A stretch of DNA of 64,000 nt from Geojedonia litorea (GTDB lineage Bacteria > Bacteroidota > Bacteroidia > Flavobacteriales > Flavobacteriaceae). Of the stretch, positions 41,854 to 48,784 are shown one piece after another. The DNA is taken from contig NZ_JBHSGP010000004.1 in the NCBI RefSeq assembly GCF_042654525.1, positions 310,001 through 374,000 of the forward strand, in the 5' to 3' direction. The position numbers and the translations under genes were made by a program. How positions within the stretch are numbered: position 1 is the first letter of the stretch; each line of letters begins with the position of its first letter. Below the pieces are notes generated by a model, which worked only from the letters and a program-made list of their open reading frames with translations, did not search any database and had not been told where the DNA came from.

Positions 41854-41991
41854 TGTTTACAACTGTTTTGTATAAGATTAGTTGCGTGGTTTAAGCACCT
41901 AATTTTGCAAATAAAAACCAAATAGAAAATCCGCGAGGATTTTCGTAAGTAAGCTTGCACTAGCAATTAATTTTATACGGTGTTGGGCAAC
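41854..41991 (-). repeat. attC-like site between the lipoprotein and STM3941-like genes (best preserved)
   Basis: 138-bp element. Outer cores: GTTGGGCAAC (plus 41982-41991) and TGTTTACAAC (41854-41863). Inner arms TGTATAAGATTAGTTGC (41869-41885) and GCAATTAATTTTATACG (41963-41979) pair over all 17 positions, counting three G-T pairs. Interior hairpin GAAAATCC-GCGA-GGATTTTC at 41925-41944. Left core fits RYYYAAC and its partner GTTRRRY (GCCCAAC / GTTGGGC), the integron consensus. Confidence 0.85.
41925..41944. repeat. 8-bp hairpin at the tip of the attC-like element
   Basis: Perfect stem GAAAATCC / GGATTTTC with loop GCGA; it forms the distal hairpin of the larger palindrome at 41854-41991. 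Comparable hairpins sit in the sites at 40188-40419 and 41139-41348. Confidence 0.8.
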
Positions 41992-42509
41992 GTTTTTATT
42001 AATTCCACTTTTTTACTTTTTTCAGCGTGTGTCATTGCGATTATAAATTCAGTCAATTTTATTGTGTCCATTTCTAATTGTCCGAGTTGAATATTTAATT
42101 CTTGTGCGCCAAGTTCCTCATTCAGTTTAGCAACACCTTTATAAAATTTATTTTTCTTTTTAGAAGGTCTAAAATTTTCAGGAACTAAAAGACAGATGAA
42201 ATGTTGTCCGTAAATATTTATAGGGTATGCATCTTTTATTATTTCCCAATTTATAAATTCACTATGAGTTGTTCTGTCATAAATTCCAATTTCGCTTATA
42301 ATAACTTGTGGTCTTTTGTCAAATAAATGAAAAAGTCCAACTGGAATTGCTAAACCAAAAAAGCAAGTTCCAATCCAACCCATAATTCGGTCAGTTTCAC
42401 TACTTTCCACTCTCGTAATCATCCATATTCCGATTACAATAAAAGGAATAGATAAGAAGAAGAGTTTTAGTGCCTTTTTTTTCGATTTATATAGTTTGAT
42501 TTCTGTCAT
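41973..42509 (-). CDS. STM3941-like membrane protein
   Basis: A 178-residue protein with two N-terminal membrane helices (about residues 13-32 and 43-62), then a soluble PH-like part (VIISEIGIYDRTTHSEFINW, EIIKDAYPINIYGQHFICLL). The MTEIKLYKSKKKALKL start and layout match the STM3941 family, function unknown. The last residues KTLPNTV and the stop are encoded by the downstream repeat itself (ACGTTGCCCAACACCGTATA), so the gene end has been formed by, or co-evolved with, the attC-like site. Upstream core GTTGGGCAAC at 42518-42527 mirrors the downstream core exactly. Confidence 0.8.
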   Translation of the reverse strand: MTEIKLYKSKKKALKLFFLSIPFIVIGIWMITRVESSETDRIMGWIGTCFFGLAIPVGLFHLFDKRPQVIISEIGIYDRTTHSEFINWEIIKDAYPINIYGQHFICLLVPENFRPSKKKNKFYKGVAKLNEELGAQELNIQLGQLEMDTIKLTEFIIAMTHAEKSKKVELIKTLPNTV

Positions 42510-42517
42510 TCTCTAAT

Positions 42518-42551
42518 GTTGCCCAACTCGTTATATACAAACATACATTGC
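42518..42551 (-). repeat. right half of an attC-like (or attI-like) site at the upstream end of the array
   Basis: GTTGCCCAACTCGTTATATA then CAAACATACATTGC has the right-arm pattern of the other sites, but no left arm is found in the next 250 bp towards the thioredoxin-like gene. This is what a boundary of the array would look like. Confidence 0.5.
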
Positions 42552-42804
42552 TATTTAATAGGCAATACCCTCCTAAATAAACAAATGTAATCGTGTTAAA
42601 AGTAAATGTACTTATTTTTTTTAAATCCTAAACCATTAAAGGCGTAGCGCACCATACGATAAGGTAATGGTTCAATTGCATTTTACATCATGTGATGTTT
42701 GATGCTTCAATAATCAATTATTAGTAGTAAATGTTATAAGGGAATATGGTGTGCTAATTTTAGATCAGACTCTACTTCATTTAAAATTAAATGTACCTCC
42801 CAGG

Positions 42805-43365
42805 TTATTGAACCTTCCATTTAATATTACAACCTATACTGGGTTTCTGATCTTCAGAGATAGCCTGGTTTGAAAGTAGTTGCGAAATGGCCTGTCTTAA
42901 ATCTTTGCCGTCCACAGGGAGCCCATTGCCCGGTCTAGAATCATCCAGTTGCCCGCGATAAACGAGCTTTAAATGCTCATCAAATAAATAAAAATCGGGA
43001 GTACAGGCCGCATCATAAGCCTTGGCAACGTCCTGGGTCTGGTCAAACAGGTACGGGAAAATAAAATCCTGCGCCAAGGCATTCTGCTTCATAAACTCGG
43101 GGCCATCCTGCGGATAAGCCTCCACGTCGTTACTGCTAATGGCAATACAATTAATACCTTTTGACTTTACATCTTTGGCCAGTTGGCTGATTTCGGTGTT
43201 TACATGTTTCACAAATGGACAATGGTTACAAATAAACATAATTACGGTGCCTTTCAGACCTTTAAGTTCATCTAACGAAAGCATTTGGTCGCTAACGGTA
43301 TCCAATAACTTAAAATCGGGTGCTTTGGTGCCAAGGGCTAACATATTTGAAGGAGTTCGTGCCAT
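42805..43365 (-). CDS. thioredoxin-like / AhpC-TSA redoxin family protein
   Basis: A 186-residue protein of the peroxiredoxin-like thioredoxin-fold group: LGTKAPDFKLLDTVSDQMLS, then VIMFICNHCPFVKHVNTEIS with a CNHC active-site-like motif (Cys about 46 and 49 in the CxxC pattern), AISSNDVEAYPQDGPEFMKQ and ACTPDFYLFDEHLKLVYRGQ. The family is found in many marine bacteria as a cytoplasmic redox protein. No signal peptide. It is divergent from csaA with 38 bp between start codons. A thiol-peroxidase-like role is a family inference. Confidence 0.88.
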   Translation of the reverse strand: MARTPSNMLALGTKAPDFKLLDTVSDQMLSLDELKGLKGTVIMFICNHCPFVKHVNTEISQLAKDVKSKGINCIAISSNDVEAYPQDGPEFMKQNALAQDFIFPYLFDQTQDVAKAYDAACTPDFYLFDEHLKLVYRGQLDDSRPGNGLPVDGKDLRQAISQLLSNQAISEDQKPSIGCNIKWKVQ

Positions 43366-43403
43366 AGATTTGTCTATTGAGTTTTATAGTGTATTTTTAT
43401 CCT

Positions 43404-43739
43404 ATGGATAATATAATAACATTTGAAGACTTTACCAAAGTCGATTTAAGGGTCGGTACCATTATCGAGGTTAACGACTTTCCCGAAGCACGCCAACCAG
43501 CTTACCAACTTACCATAGACTTTGGGGCTTTGGGTGTGAAAAAATCATCGGCACAAATAACCACATTATATACCATGGAGCAACTTATAAACCGACAAAT
43601 TGTAGCCGTGGTCAACTTTCCTAAAAAACAAATTGCCAAGTTTATGAGCGAATGCTTAGTGCTGGGCGCAGTAGATGGAAAGGACGTCATCCTACTCAAC
43701 CCCGAACAGCAAGTGAAAAATGGGAGTACAGTAGTTTAG
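43404..43739 (+). CDS. csaA: tRNA-binding protein, CsaA family
   Basis: A 111-residue protein with the OB-fold tRNA-binding domain of CsaA: MDNIITFEDFTKVDLRVGTI, EARQPAYQLTIDFGALGVKK, SSAQITTLYTMEQLINRQIV and VNFPKKQIAKFMSECLVLGA. CsaA binds tRNA and shows chaperone activity for exported proteins in Bacillus; in Bacteroidetes it is commonly a stand-alone gene. I start at ATG 43404, giving the standard length; the upstream in-frame start at 43377 lies almost inside the divergent gene's promoter region. Confidence 0.92.
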   Translation: MDNIITFEDFTKVDLRVGTIIEVNDFPEARQPAYQLTIDFGALGVKKSSAQITTLYTMEQLINRQIVAVVNFPKKQIAKFMSECLVLGAVDGKDVILLNPEQQVKNGSTVV

Positions 43740-43743
43740 GCCT

Positions 43744-44652
43744 ATGGAAACATTAGATGCAGCAACCATTAATTTTGACACCAACGGATTATGGATATTA
43801 AATATCGCATTAGCCGTAGTGATGTTTGGAGTGGCTTTGGGCATTAGCCCCAACGACTTTAAAGCCTTGACCAAACAGCCCAAGTTAGTTTGGGTGGGTC
43901 TGCTATCACAGTTTATCGCCTTGCCTTTGCTGACCTTTTTGCTGGTGCTTTGGGTGCAGCCACAACCTAGCATCGCCTTGGGCATGATGATGGTAGCGGC
44001 CTGTCCAGGAGGTAACATCTCTAATTTTATGACCCACTTGGCGCAAGGGAATACAGCGCTTTCGGTGAGTTTGACGGCTATGGGCACCTTTTTGGCCATA
44101 ATATTTACCCCGCTCAATTTTCAATTCTACGGAAATTTATACCCACCCACGGCACAGTTGTTACAAGCGGTGGCCTTAAATCCTATGGATTTGGTAAAAC
44201 TGGTCCTGCTTATTCTTGGGATTCCGTTGCTCTTGGGCATGCTCTTTAGACATTATCGCGAAGCTTTAGCAGTACGCTTATCCAAAGCTTTAAAACCTAT
44301 TTCAATCATTGTATTTGTGGCCATTGTAGTGTTGGCCTTTTCAAATAATCTAGAGGTCTTCAATACCTATATCCATTATGTTTTTGGGTTGGGGATGCTT
44401 CATAATATACTGGCTTTAGGCCTGGGGTGGTGGATTGCCAAAGGCTTTGGCTTCTCACTTAAAGACCGAAAAACCATAGCCATTGAAACGGGTATTCAAA
44501 ATTCGGGTTTAGGTTTACTGCTCATTTTTAGCTTTTTTAATGGTTTGGGCGGAATGGCCATTTTAGCAGCCTTTTGGGGTATATGGCATATCGTTTCGGG
44601 ATTGGGTCTATCCTTATATTGGTCCTATAAAACTTCAAAAATTTACGTATGA
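43744..44652 (+). CDS. bile acid:sodium symporter family (BASS/SBF) transporter
   Basis: A 302-residue transporter with nine or ten hydrophobic helices. BASS landmarks are LGMMMVAACPGGNISNFMTH (the crossover CPGG...S.. sodium-site helix) and ETGIQNSGLGLLLIFSFFNG (second crossover, E-x-G-x-Q-N-S). The family couples sodium uptake to organic anions such as bile acids, pantoate or 2-keto acids; substrate unknown here. It begins 4 bp after csaA and its stop overlaps the next start (ATGA at 44649-44652), so these three genes look like an operon. Confidence 0.93.
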   Translation: METLDAATINFDTNGLWILNIALAVVMFGVALGISPNDFKALTKQPKLVWVGLLSQFIALPLLTFLLVLWVQPQPSIALGMMMVAACPGGNISNFMTHLAQGNTALSVSLTAMGTFLAIIFTPLNFQFYGNLYPPTAQLLQAVALNPMDLVKLVLLILGIPLLLGMLFRHYREALAVRLSKALKPISIIVFVAIVVLAFSNNLEVFNTYIHYVFGLGMLHNILALGLGWWIAKGFGFSLKDRKTIAIETGIQNSGLGLLLIFSFFNGLGGMAILAAFWGIWHIVSGLGLSLYWSYKTSKIYV

Positions 44653-45680
44653 AACTCCTTTGGCTACATATCGTAAGGGCCTATCTCAACCTTGGTTTAT
44701 TTTTCTACTATAAGAAGGTGAAATTGGTTTATAAAGAACGGCTCCCAAAGCATGGCCCGGTACTCTTTGTGGGCAATCACCAAAATGCCTTAATGGATGC
44801 CTTATTGATTGCTACCAAAAGCGGTCGATTTTGTTACTTTCTAACCCGAGCAAACGTGTTTAAGAAGCCTTTAGCCGCCGCTTTTTTAAAAAGTCTGCGT
44901 ATGTTACCGGTATACCGCCTACGCGATGGCTGGAATGAGCTCTCCAAAAATGAAGATATTTTTGATCACTGCGCCAAGTTACTCAAACAAGAACATGCTA
45001 TTGCCTTATTCCCTGAAGCAACACATAATCTGCAACGCCGTGTTCGCCCCTTGAGTAAGGGGTTTACGCGTATCATTTTTGAAGTCTTTAACCAAAGCCC
45101 CGATTTGCAATTGCAATTAGTTCCTATTGGATTTAATTTTCTTAAAGCAGAGGACTTTGGAGACGCCGTTACCGTGTATATTGGTAATACCATACCATTG
45201 ACGGCTGGTGATTGTGAAGACCAACATGGCAGTGTAATACGTTTAAAAGAACAGGTGTCTAAACAATTCCGACAACTTACCACGCATATTCCTTTAGAAA
45301 ATTATGACCGCACAACTGAACGTTTAGAAGCTTTGCAAGTCGACTTCCTTAACCCTGAAGCTGTAAATCGTTGTATACAAAGTGACTTTAAAAACTGTGA
45401 AAAGGCGAAGCACAAGTCACCCTATGGTTTAAAAGTATTGTGCAAGTTCTTGTTACTCATAAGTGTTTGTTTACCATATATCATCTGGAAACAAGGCATT
45501 CAACCCAAAATAGTGGAGATTGAATTCATGGCAACCTTTCGTTTTGTGGTTGTAATAACACTAGTGCCCATATGGCTGCTTTTAGTGACTGTAGTGTTGT
45601 TATGTACAGTTGGCAGTATATGGGCACTAGGTTATATTTTAATAACTTTGCTTCTCGCCGTGTTGGCGGTGAAGCTATAG
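44649..45680 (+). CDS. lysophospholipid acyltransferase family protein
   Basis: A 343-residue acyltransferase with the H-X4-D block NHQNALMD (about residues 38-45), the middle block SLRMLPVYRLRDG and an FPEGT variant ALFPEATHNLQRRVRPLSKG. After the catalytic region (about 1-210) comes a hydrophobic C-terminal tail with two or three membrane helices (about 262-278, 290-315 and 318-342), unlike the short PlsC at 14628. Such membrane-tailed members occur in Bacteroidetes for sn-1/sn-2 glycerol-phosphate or aminolipid acylation. Its last 6 bp overlap the end of the convergent M14 peptidase gene. Confidence 0.9.
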   Translation: MKLLWLHIVRAYLNLGLFFYYKKVKLVYKERLPKHGPVLFVGNHQNALMDALLIATKSGRFCYFLTRANVFKKPLAAAFLKSLRMLPVYRLRDGWNELSKNEDIFDHCAKLLKQEHAIALFPEATHNLQRRVRPLSKGFTRIIFEVFNQSPDLQLQLVPIGFNFLKAEDFGDAVTVYIGNTIPLTAGDCEDQHGSVIRLKEQVSKQFRQLTTHIPLENYDRTTERLEALQVDFLNPEAVNRCIQSDFKNCEKAKHKSPYGLKVLCKFLLLISVCLPYIIWKQGIQPKIVEIEFMATFRFVVVITLVPIWLLLVTVVLLCTVGSIWALGYILITLLLAVLAVKL

Positions 45681-48179
45681 TTGATCTCTAAAGAAAATGG
45701 CATTCATCAACAATTTGTTGGTGCCATACCAAAAAGCTCTAAAGTTGGTGTTATCGGTAAATCCAACCACTTTTCCACGTTTTAAACGTCCAACCTTAAA
45801 CGGTACTGTACTTGCCAGACTGTCTAAATTAGGCTTTGAAATATAACCACTTAACAATGGGTTTTTTGTATACTGAATAGGGTTGTTATAGCTTTGTTTG
45901 TCGGCAGGAATAAAAATAGTAGTATCTCTAAACAGTGCCAAGGTATTGTTTTTATACCCAAAGTTAATAGGGTGGGAGCGGTCTAATTTGGCTTCAAAAA
46001 TGGCGCCTCCTATCACTTGCGCACCAAAATAGTCACCGCGCTCTTCAAAACTCACGTTTTTAGCTATGCGTTCAGATTTCTTGAAATCGATTTTCATAAA
46101 CTCATTACTGCTTAACCAGTTGAGGGCGCCACAATAACCAATTAAGGTACCGCCATCTTCAACCCATGCTTTAAGGTTTTTGGCATTGGCTTCAGATGTA
46201 GAACCACTCACCATAATAATGGTGTTATAGCGGCTCAAGTCGGCGCGCGATAAACGATCAGTATCTAATTTGGTAACCACAATGTCATAGCGTTGGTCAA
46301 ATAAATGCCAGATTTCACCAGCATCATAGCTAGAGATACCATCACCCACCAACAAGCCTATTTTCGCAGGTTCTAAAGTTTTAAATTCGGTACTTCCTAA
46401 ATCAATGCCCTGTGTTAATCCAGTGCCAACACCGTTAATTTGTATATGGTTGTCTTGGGCGACCGCACTTAAAAACTTGTAAAGTTCTTCAGGGGTTTTA
46501 CTTTGATTGTGCACCGGAATCAATATGGTTCCGTAGTCATAGCGTTTACCATCAATACTAAACTGTTTTAAGGCTACTTTAGCTCTAATGTCGCTATTCA
46601 GGATGTGGTTCAAAGCTCTAGGCGTATAATATTCGTGCCATTCCATTAAATAGGCATAATTGCTATTTGTGGAAACGGCTCCGTTTTTCATTTTAAGGTC
46701 TTTTACCTGTTCTCCAGCATTTGAAGTAGAAACACCCTCAGCATAATCTAAATTAAAGGCTAAAGGAAAGGTCCAGGCCGAGATATCATAGAATAGGCTG
46801 TCCTCAAAAGTGGTACGCTTTTCAAACATCGCATTGATAAGGCGCGTGTTCTTTTGGTTTTTAGGAACCACATAACTATAGCCTTTTTTAAACGACTTAC
46901 CATTTAGGGTAACATCGTTTTTAAGCTCATGGAAGGTGATCTTGTGACGGTTGAGGATTTCGGCTAAATGGTAGGTTTTAGCAGCATCCTTTTCATCTCC
47001 AAATACAATAGCTTTGCCGTTTTCTTTTGAACCCTCGTTACGAGCATTCTTAAAGAAGTCGTGTTGGTATTGTAACAGCTCTTGACGCATGTTAATGGCC
47101 GCTTCTAGAGTAGATAAGGCTGTAGTTAACTGATTGCGAATCGTAAACGGAAAGGTTAAAATACCATTGTCGCTTTCCTGAATATGCCCGCGTGAACTGG
47201 CCTGTTCAAACAAAATACCAATGCTTCCATTAATATCGGGGAAGGTAGAACCTTTACCGTAATAGAAATCGTCATAATCTTCTTCAGTATAATATAAGGA
47301 TCCGATTTTATCCAAGGCTTTGGCATGGAAATTTCCAATTTGCTTGGTAAGCTCCTGATTGAGTTTAGGTGTTAAGGGGTGCGTTCTAGATTGGATTCCC
47401 GGCTGAAAGAAAAAGGTAGAATTTGTACCCATTTCATGGTGGTCGGTCAAAATATTAGGTAACCATTTATGAAAGGTCACTAAACGCGCTCTAGACTCGG
47501 GCATTTGCACAGGTAACCAATCCCTGTTAAGATCAAAATGGTAGTGGTTAGTTCTGCCTCTTGGCCAAACCTCATTATACTCACGATCATTAGGGTCTGG
47601 GTTGAGGTTTTTACTTTTATTGGTATTCGCCCAATAGGCAAAACGCTGTAAGCCATCTGGGTTGAAACTTGGGTCAAAAAGAATCACGGCGTTATCTAAA
47701 AGTGTTTTAACCTCGTTGCTTTGTGATGCTGCTAAATGATAAGCCGCTAAAAGGGAGGCATTTGAACCACTGGGCTCATTACCGTGAATAGAAAACCCTT
47801 GATACACCACTATCGGCATGTTTGAGGTGTCAACCGAATTGCTTTCTGTTGAAGCAATATGGGCTTGACGTATGGCTTCTAAATTTTGATGGTTTTGAGG
47901 TGAGGTTATGGTCAATAATAATATGGGTCGTCCCTCAAATGAAGTGCCTCGACTTTCAATCGTAATACGATCAGACGATTCGGCTAAAGCATACATGTAC
48001 TGAACCAGCTTGTCGTGTGTAATGTGCCACTCTCCAACCTCATGACCTATCACCGATTTTGGTGTAGGTATATTTTGATTGTAGCTACTGTGTTGTGGAA
48101 GATAATACGACAAATCTGTTTGTGAAAACACTGTCGTTGTTGCCATAAACATAATGGCCAAGGAGTAAATTAGTCTCAT
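45675..48179 (-). CDS. M14 family zinc carboxypeptidase-like secreted protein
   Basis: An 834-residue exported peptidase (signal MRLIYSLAIMFMATTTVFSQ). The M14 domain (about 50-400) has HGNE with His132 and Glu135 as zinc ligands, substrate-binding FDLNRDWLP, third ligand His in LTDHHEMG and the catalytic Glu in GILFEQASSRG. The C-terminal half contains a ThuA/GATase1-like region (KIGLLVGDGISSYDAGEIWH, YNTIIMVSGSTSEANAKNLK). This two-domain layout is common in Bacteroidetes. It would cut C-terminal residues from peptides in the periplasm. An upstream hairpin terminator separates it from DUF3276. Confidence 0.93.
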   Translation of the reverse strand: MRLIYSLAIMFMATTTVFSQTDLSYYLPQHSSYNQNIPTPKSVIGHEVGEWHITHDKLVQYMYALAESSDRITIESRGTSFEGRPILLLTITSPQNHQNLEAIRQAHIASTESNSVDTSNMPIVVYQGFSIHGNEPSGSNASLLAAYHLAASQSNEVKTLLDNAVILFDPSFNPDGLQRFAYWANTNKSKNLNPDPNDREYNEVWPRGRTNHYHFDLNRDWLPVQMPESRARLVTFHKWLPNILTDHHEMGTNSTFFFQPGIQSRTHPLTPKLNQELTKQIGNFHAKALDKIGSLYYTEEDYDDFYYGKGSTFPDINGSIGILFEQASSRGHIQESDNGILTFPFTIRNQLTTALSTLEAAINMRQELLQYQHDFFKNARNEGSKENGKAIVFGDEKDAAKTYHLAEILNRHKITFHELKNDVTLNGKSFKKGYSYVVPKNQKNTRLINAMFEKRTTFEDSLFYDISAWTFPLAFNLDYAEGVSTSNAGEQVKDLKMKNGAVSTNSNYAYLMEWHEYYTPRALNHILNSDIRAKVALKQFSIDGKRYDYGTILIPVHNQSKTPEELYKFLSAVAQDNHIQINGVGTGLTQGIDLGSTEFKTLEPAKIGLLVGDGISSYDAGEIWHLFDQRYDIVVTKLDTDRLSRADLSRYNTIIMVSGSTSEANAKNLKAWVEDGGTLIGYCGALNWLSSNEFMKIDFKKSERIAKNVSFEERGDYFGAQVIGGAIFEAKLDRSHPINFGYKNNTLALFRDTTIFIPADKQSYNNPIQYTKNPLLSGYISKPNLDSLASTVPFKVGRLKRGKVVGFTDNTNFRAFWYGTNKLLMNAIFFRDQL

Positions 48180-48202
48180 AAAATAAAGTTTGATATAAAT
48201 AT

Positions 48203-48233
48203 AAAAAAAACCGTTACGGTTTTAGTAACGGCT
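48203..48233 (-). terminator. minus-strand intrinsic terminator after the DUF3276 gene
   Basis: Stem CCGTTAC (48211-48217) / GTAACGG (48225-48231); on the minus strand it is followed by eight T (the A-run 48203-48210). It lies between the DUF3276 stop and the M14 start. Confidence 0.88.
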
Positions 48234-48254
48234 TTTAATTTTAACGGAAGTTTA

Positions 48255-48647
48255 TTATATGTCTTCAAATTTAATGTCGGTAAAACTCTCTGTGGAGGTT
48301 TCTTCAACATCAAGGTTCTCATCAGAAGCATCTGCATATTGGTCCTCCTTTTTGAAGTCTTTTTGGTGACGCTCACTAATCACTTCATCACCTTTTTCAT
48401 TAATAATGTAATCGGTCATTTCATTTAAAATCTCATTAAATTCAGAAAAATCTTCTTTGTATAAATAGATTTTGTGCTTTTTGTAGTGAAACGATCCATC
48501 GTCGTTTGTGAATTTTTTACTCTCTGTGATTGTAAGGTAATAATCACCAGCTTTTGTAGATCTTACATCAAAAAAATAAGTTCTTCGTCCTGCTCTTAAT
48601 ACTTTTGAGAATATTTCCTCTTTTTCCATCATGCCTTTATCACTCAT
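48255..48647 (-). CDS. DUF3276 (PUR-alpha-like) nucleic-acid-binding protein
   Basis: A 130-residue protein with the PUR/DUF3276 domain: EIFSKVLRAGRRTYFFDVRS, TKAGDYYLTITESKKFTND and GSFHYKKHKIYLYKEDFSEF, one complete PUR repeat. Bacterial PUR proteins bind single-stranded or structured nucleic acid and form dimers; Bacteroidetes carry one conserved copy. The C-terminal 35 residues are acidic (DASDENLDVEETSTESFTDI). Monocistronic, with its own terminator. A second in-frame ATG occurs five codons downstream (MMEKEEIF). Confidence 0.93.
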   Translation of the reverse strand: MSDKGMMEKEEIFSKVLRAGRRTYFFDVRSTKAGDYYLTITESKKFTNDDGSFHYKKHKIYLYKEDFSEFNEILNEMTDYIINEKGDEVISERHQKDFKKEDQYADASDENLDVEETSTESFTDIKFEDI

Positions 48648-48784
48648 AGATTTTTGTTTAAAATTTCGGTTAACGTCTCAAAAATCTAAAAAAAAAGAAT
48701 AGTAACCAACAATTTGTCTTATTTCTTTTAGTTTCTTATAACTTAAAGAAGCACAAGCCAAACAACCACAAGGCTTACAACGAT

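Noticed and set aside
41982..41991. Canonical proteobacterial attC (VCR or 59-base element)
   Set aside because: One core pair fits RYYYAAC/GTTRRRY, but the others (TTACAAC, TGCTAAC, TGCCAAC) do not, and interiors do not resemble VCR, so I call the family attC-like only.
33805..42551. Composite transposon or genomic island with IS elements
   Set aside because: No transposase, no terminal inverted repeats of an IS and no target duplications seen; cores are gene-specific, which fits cassettes better.
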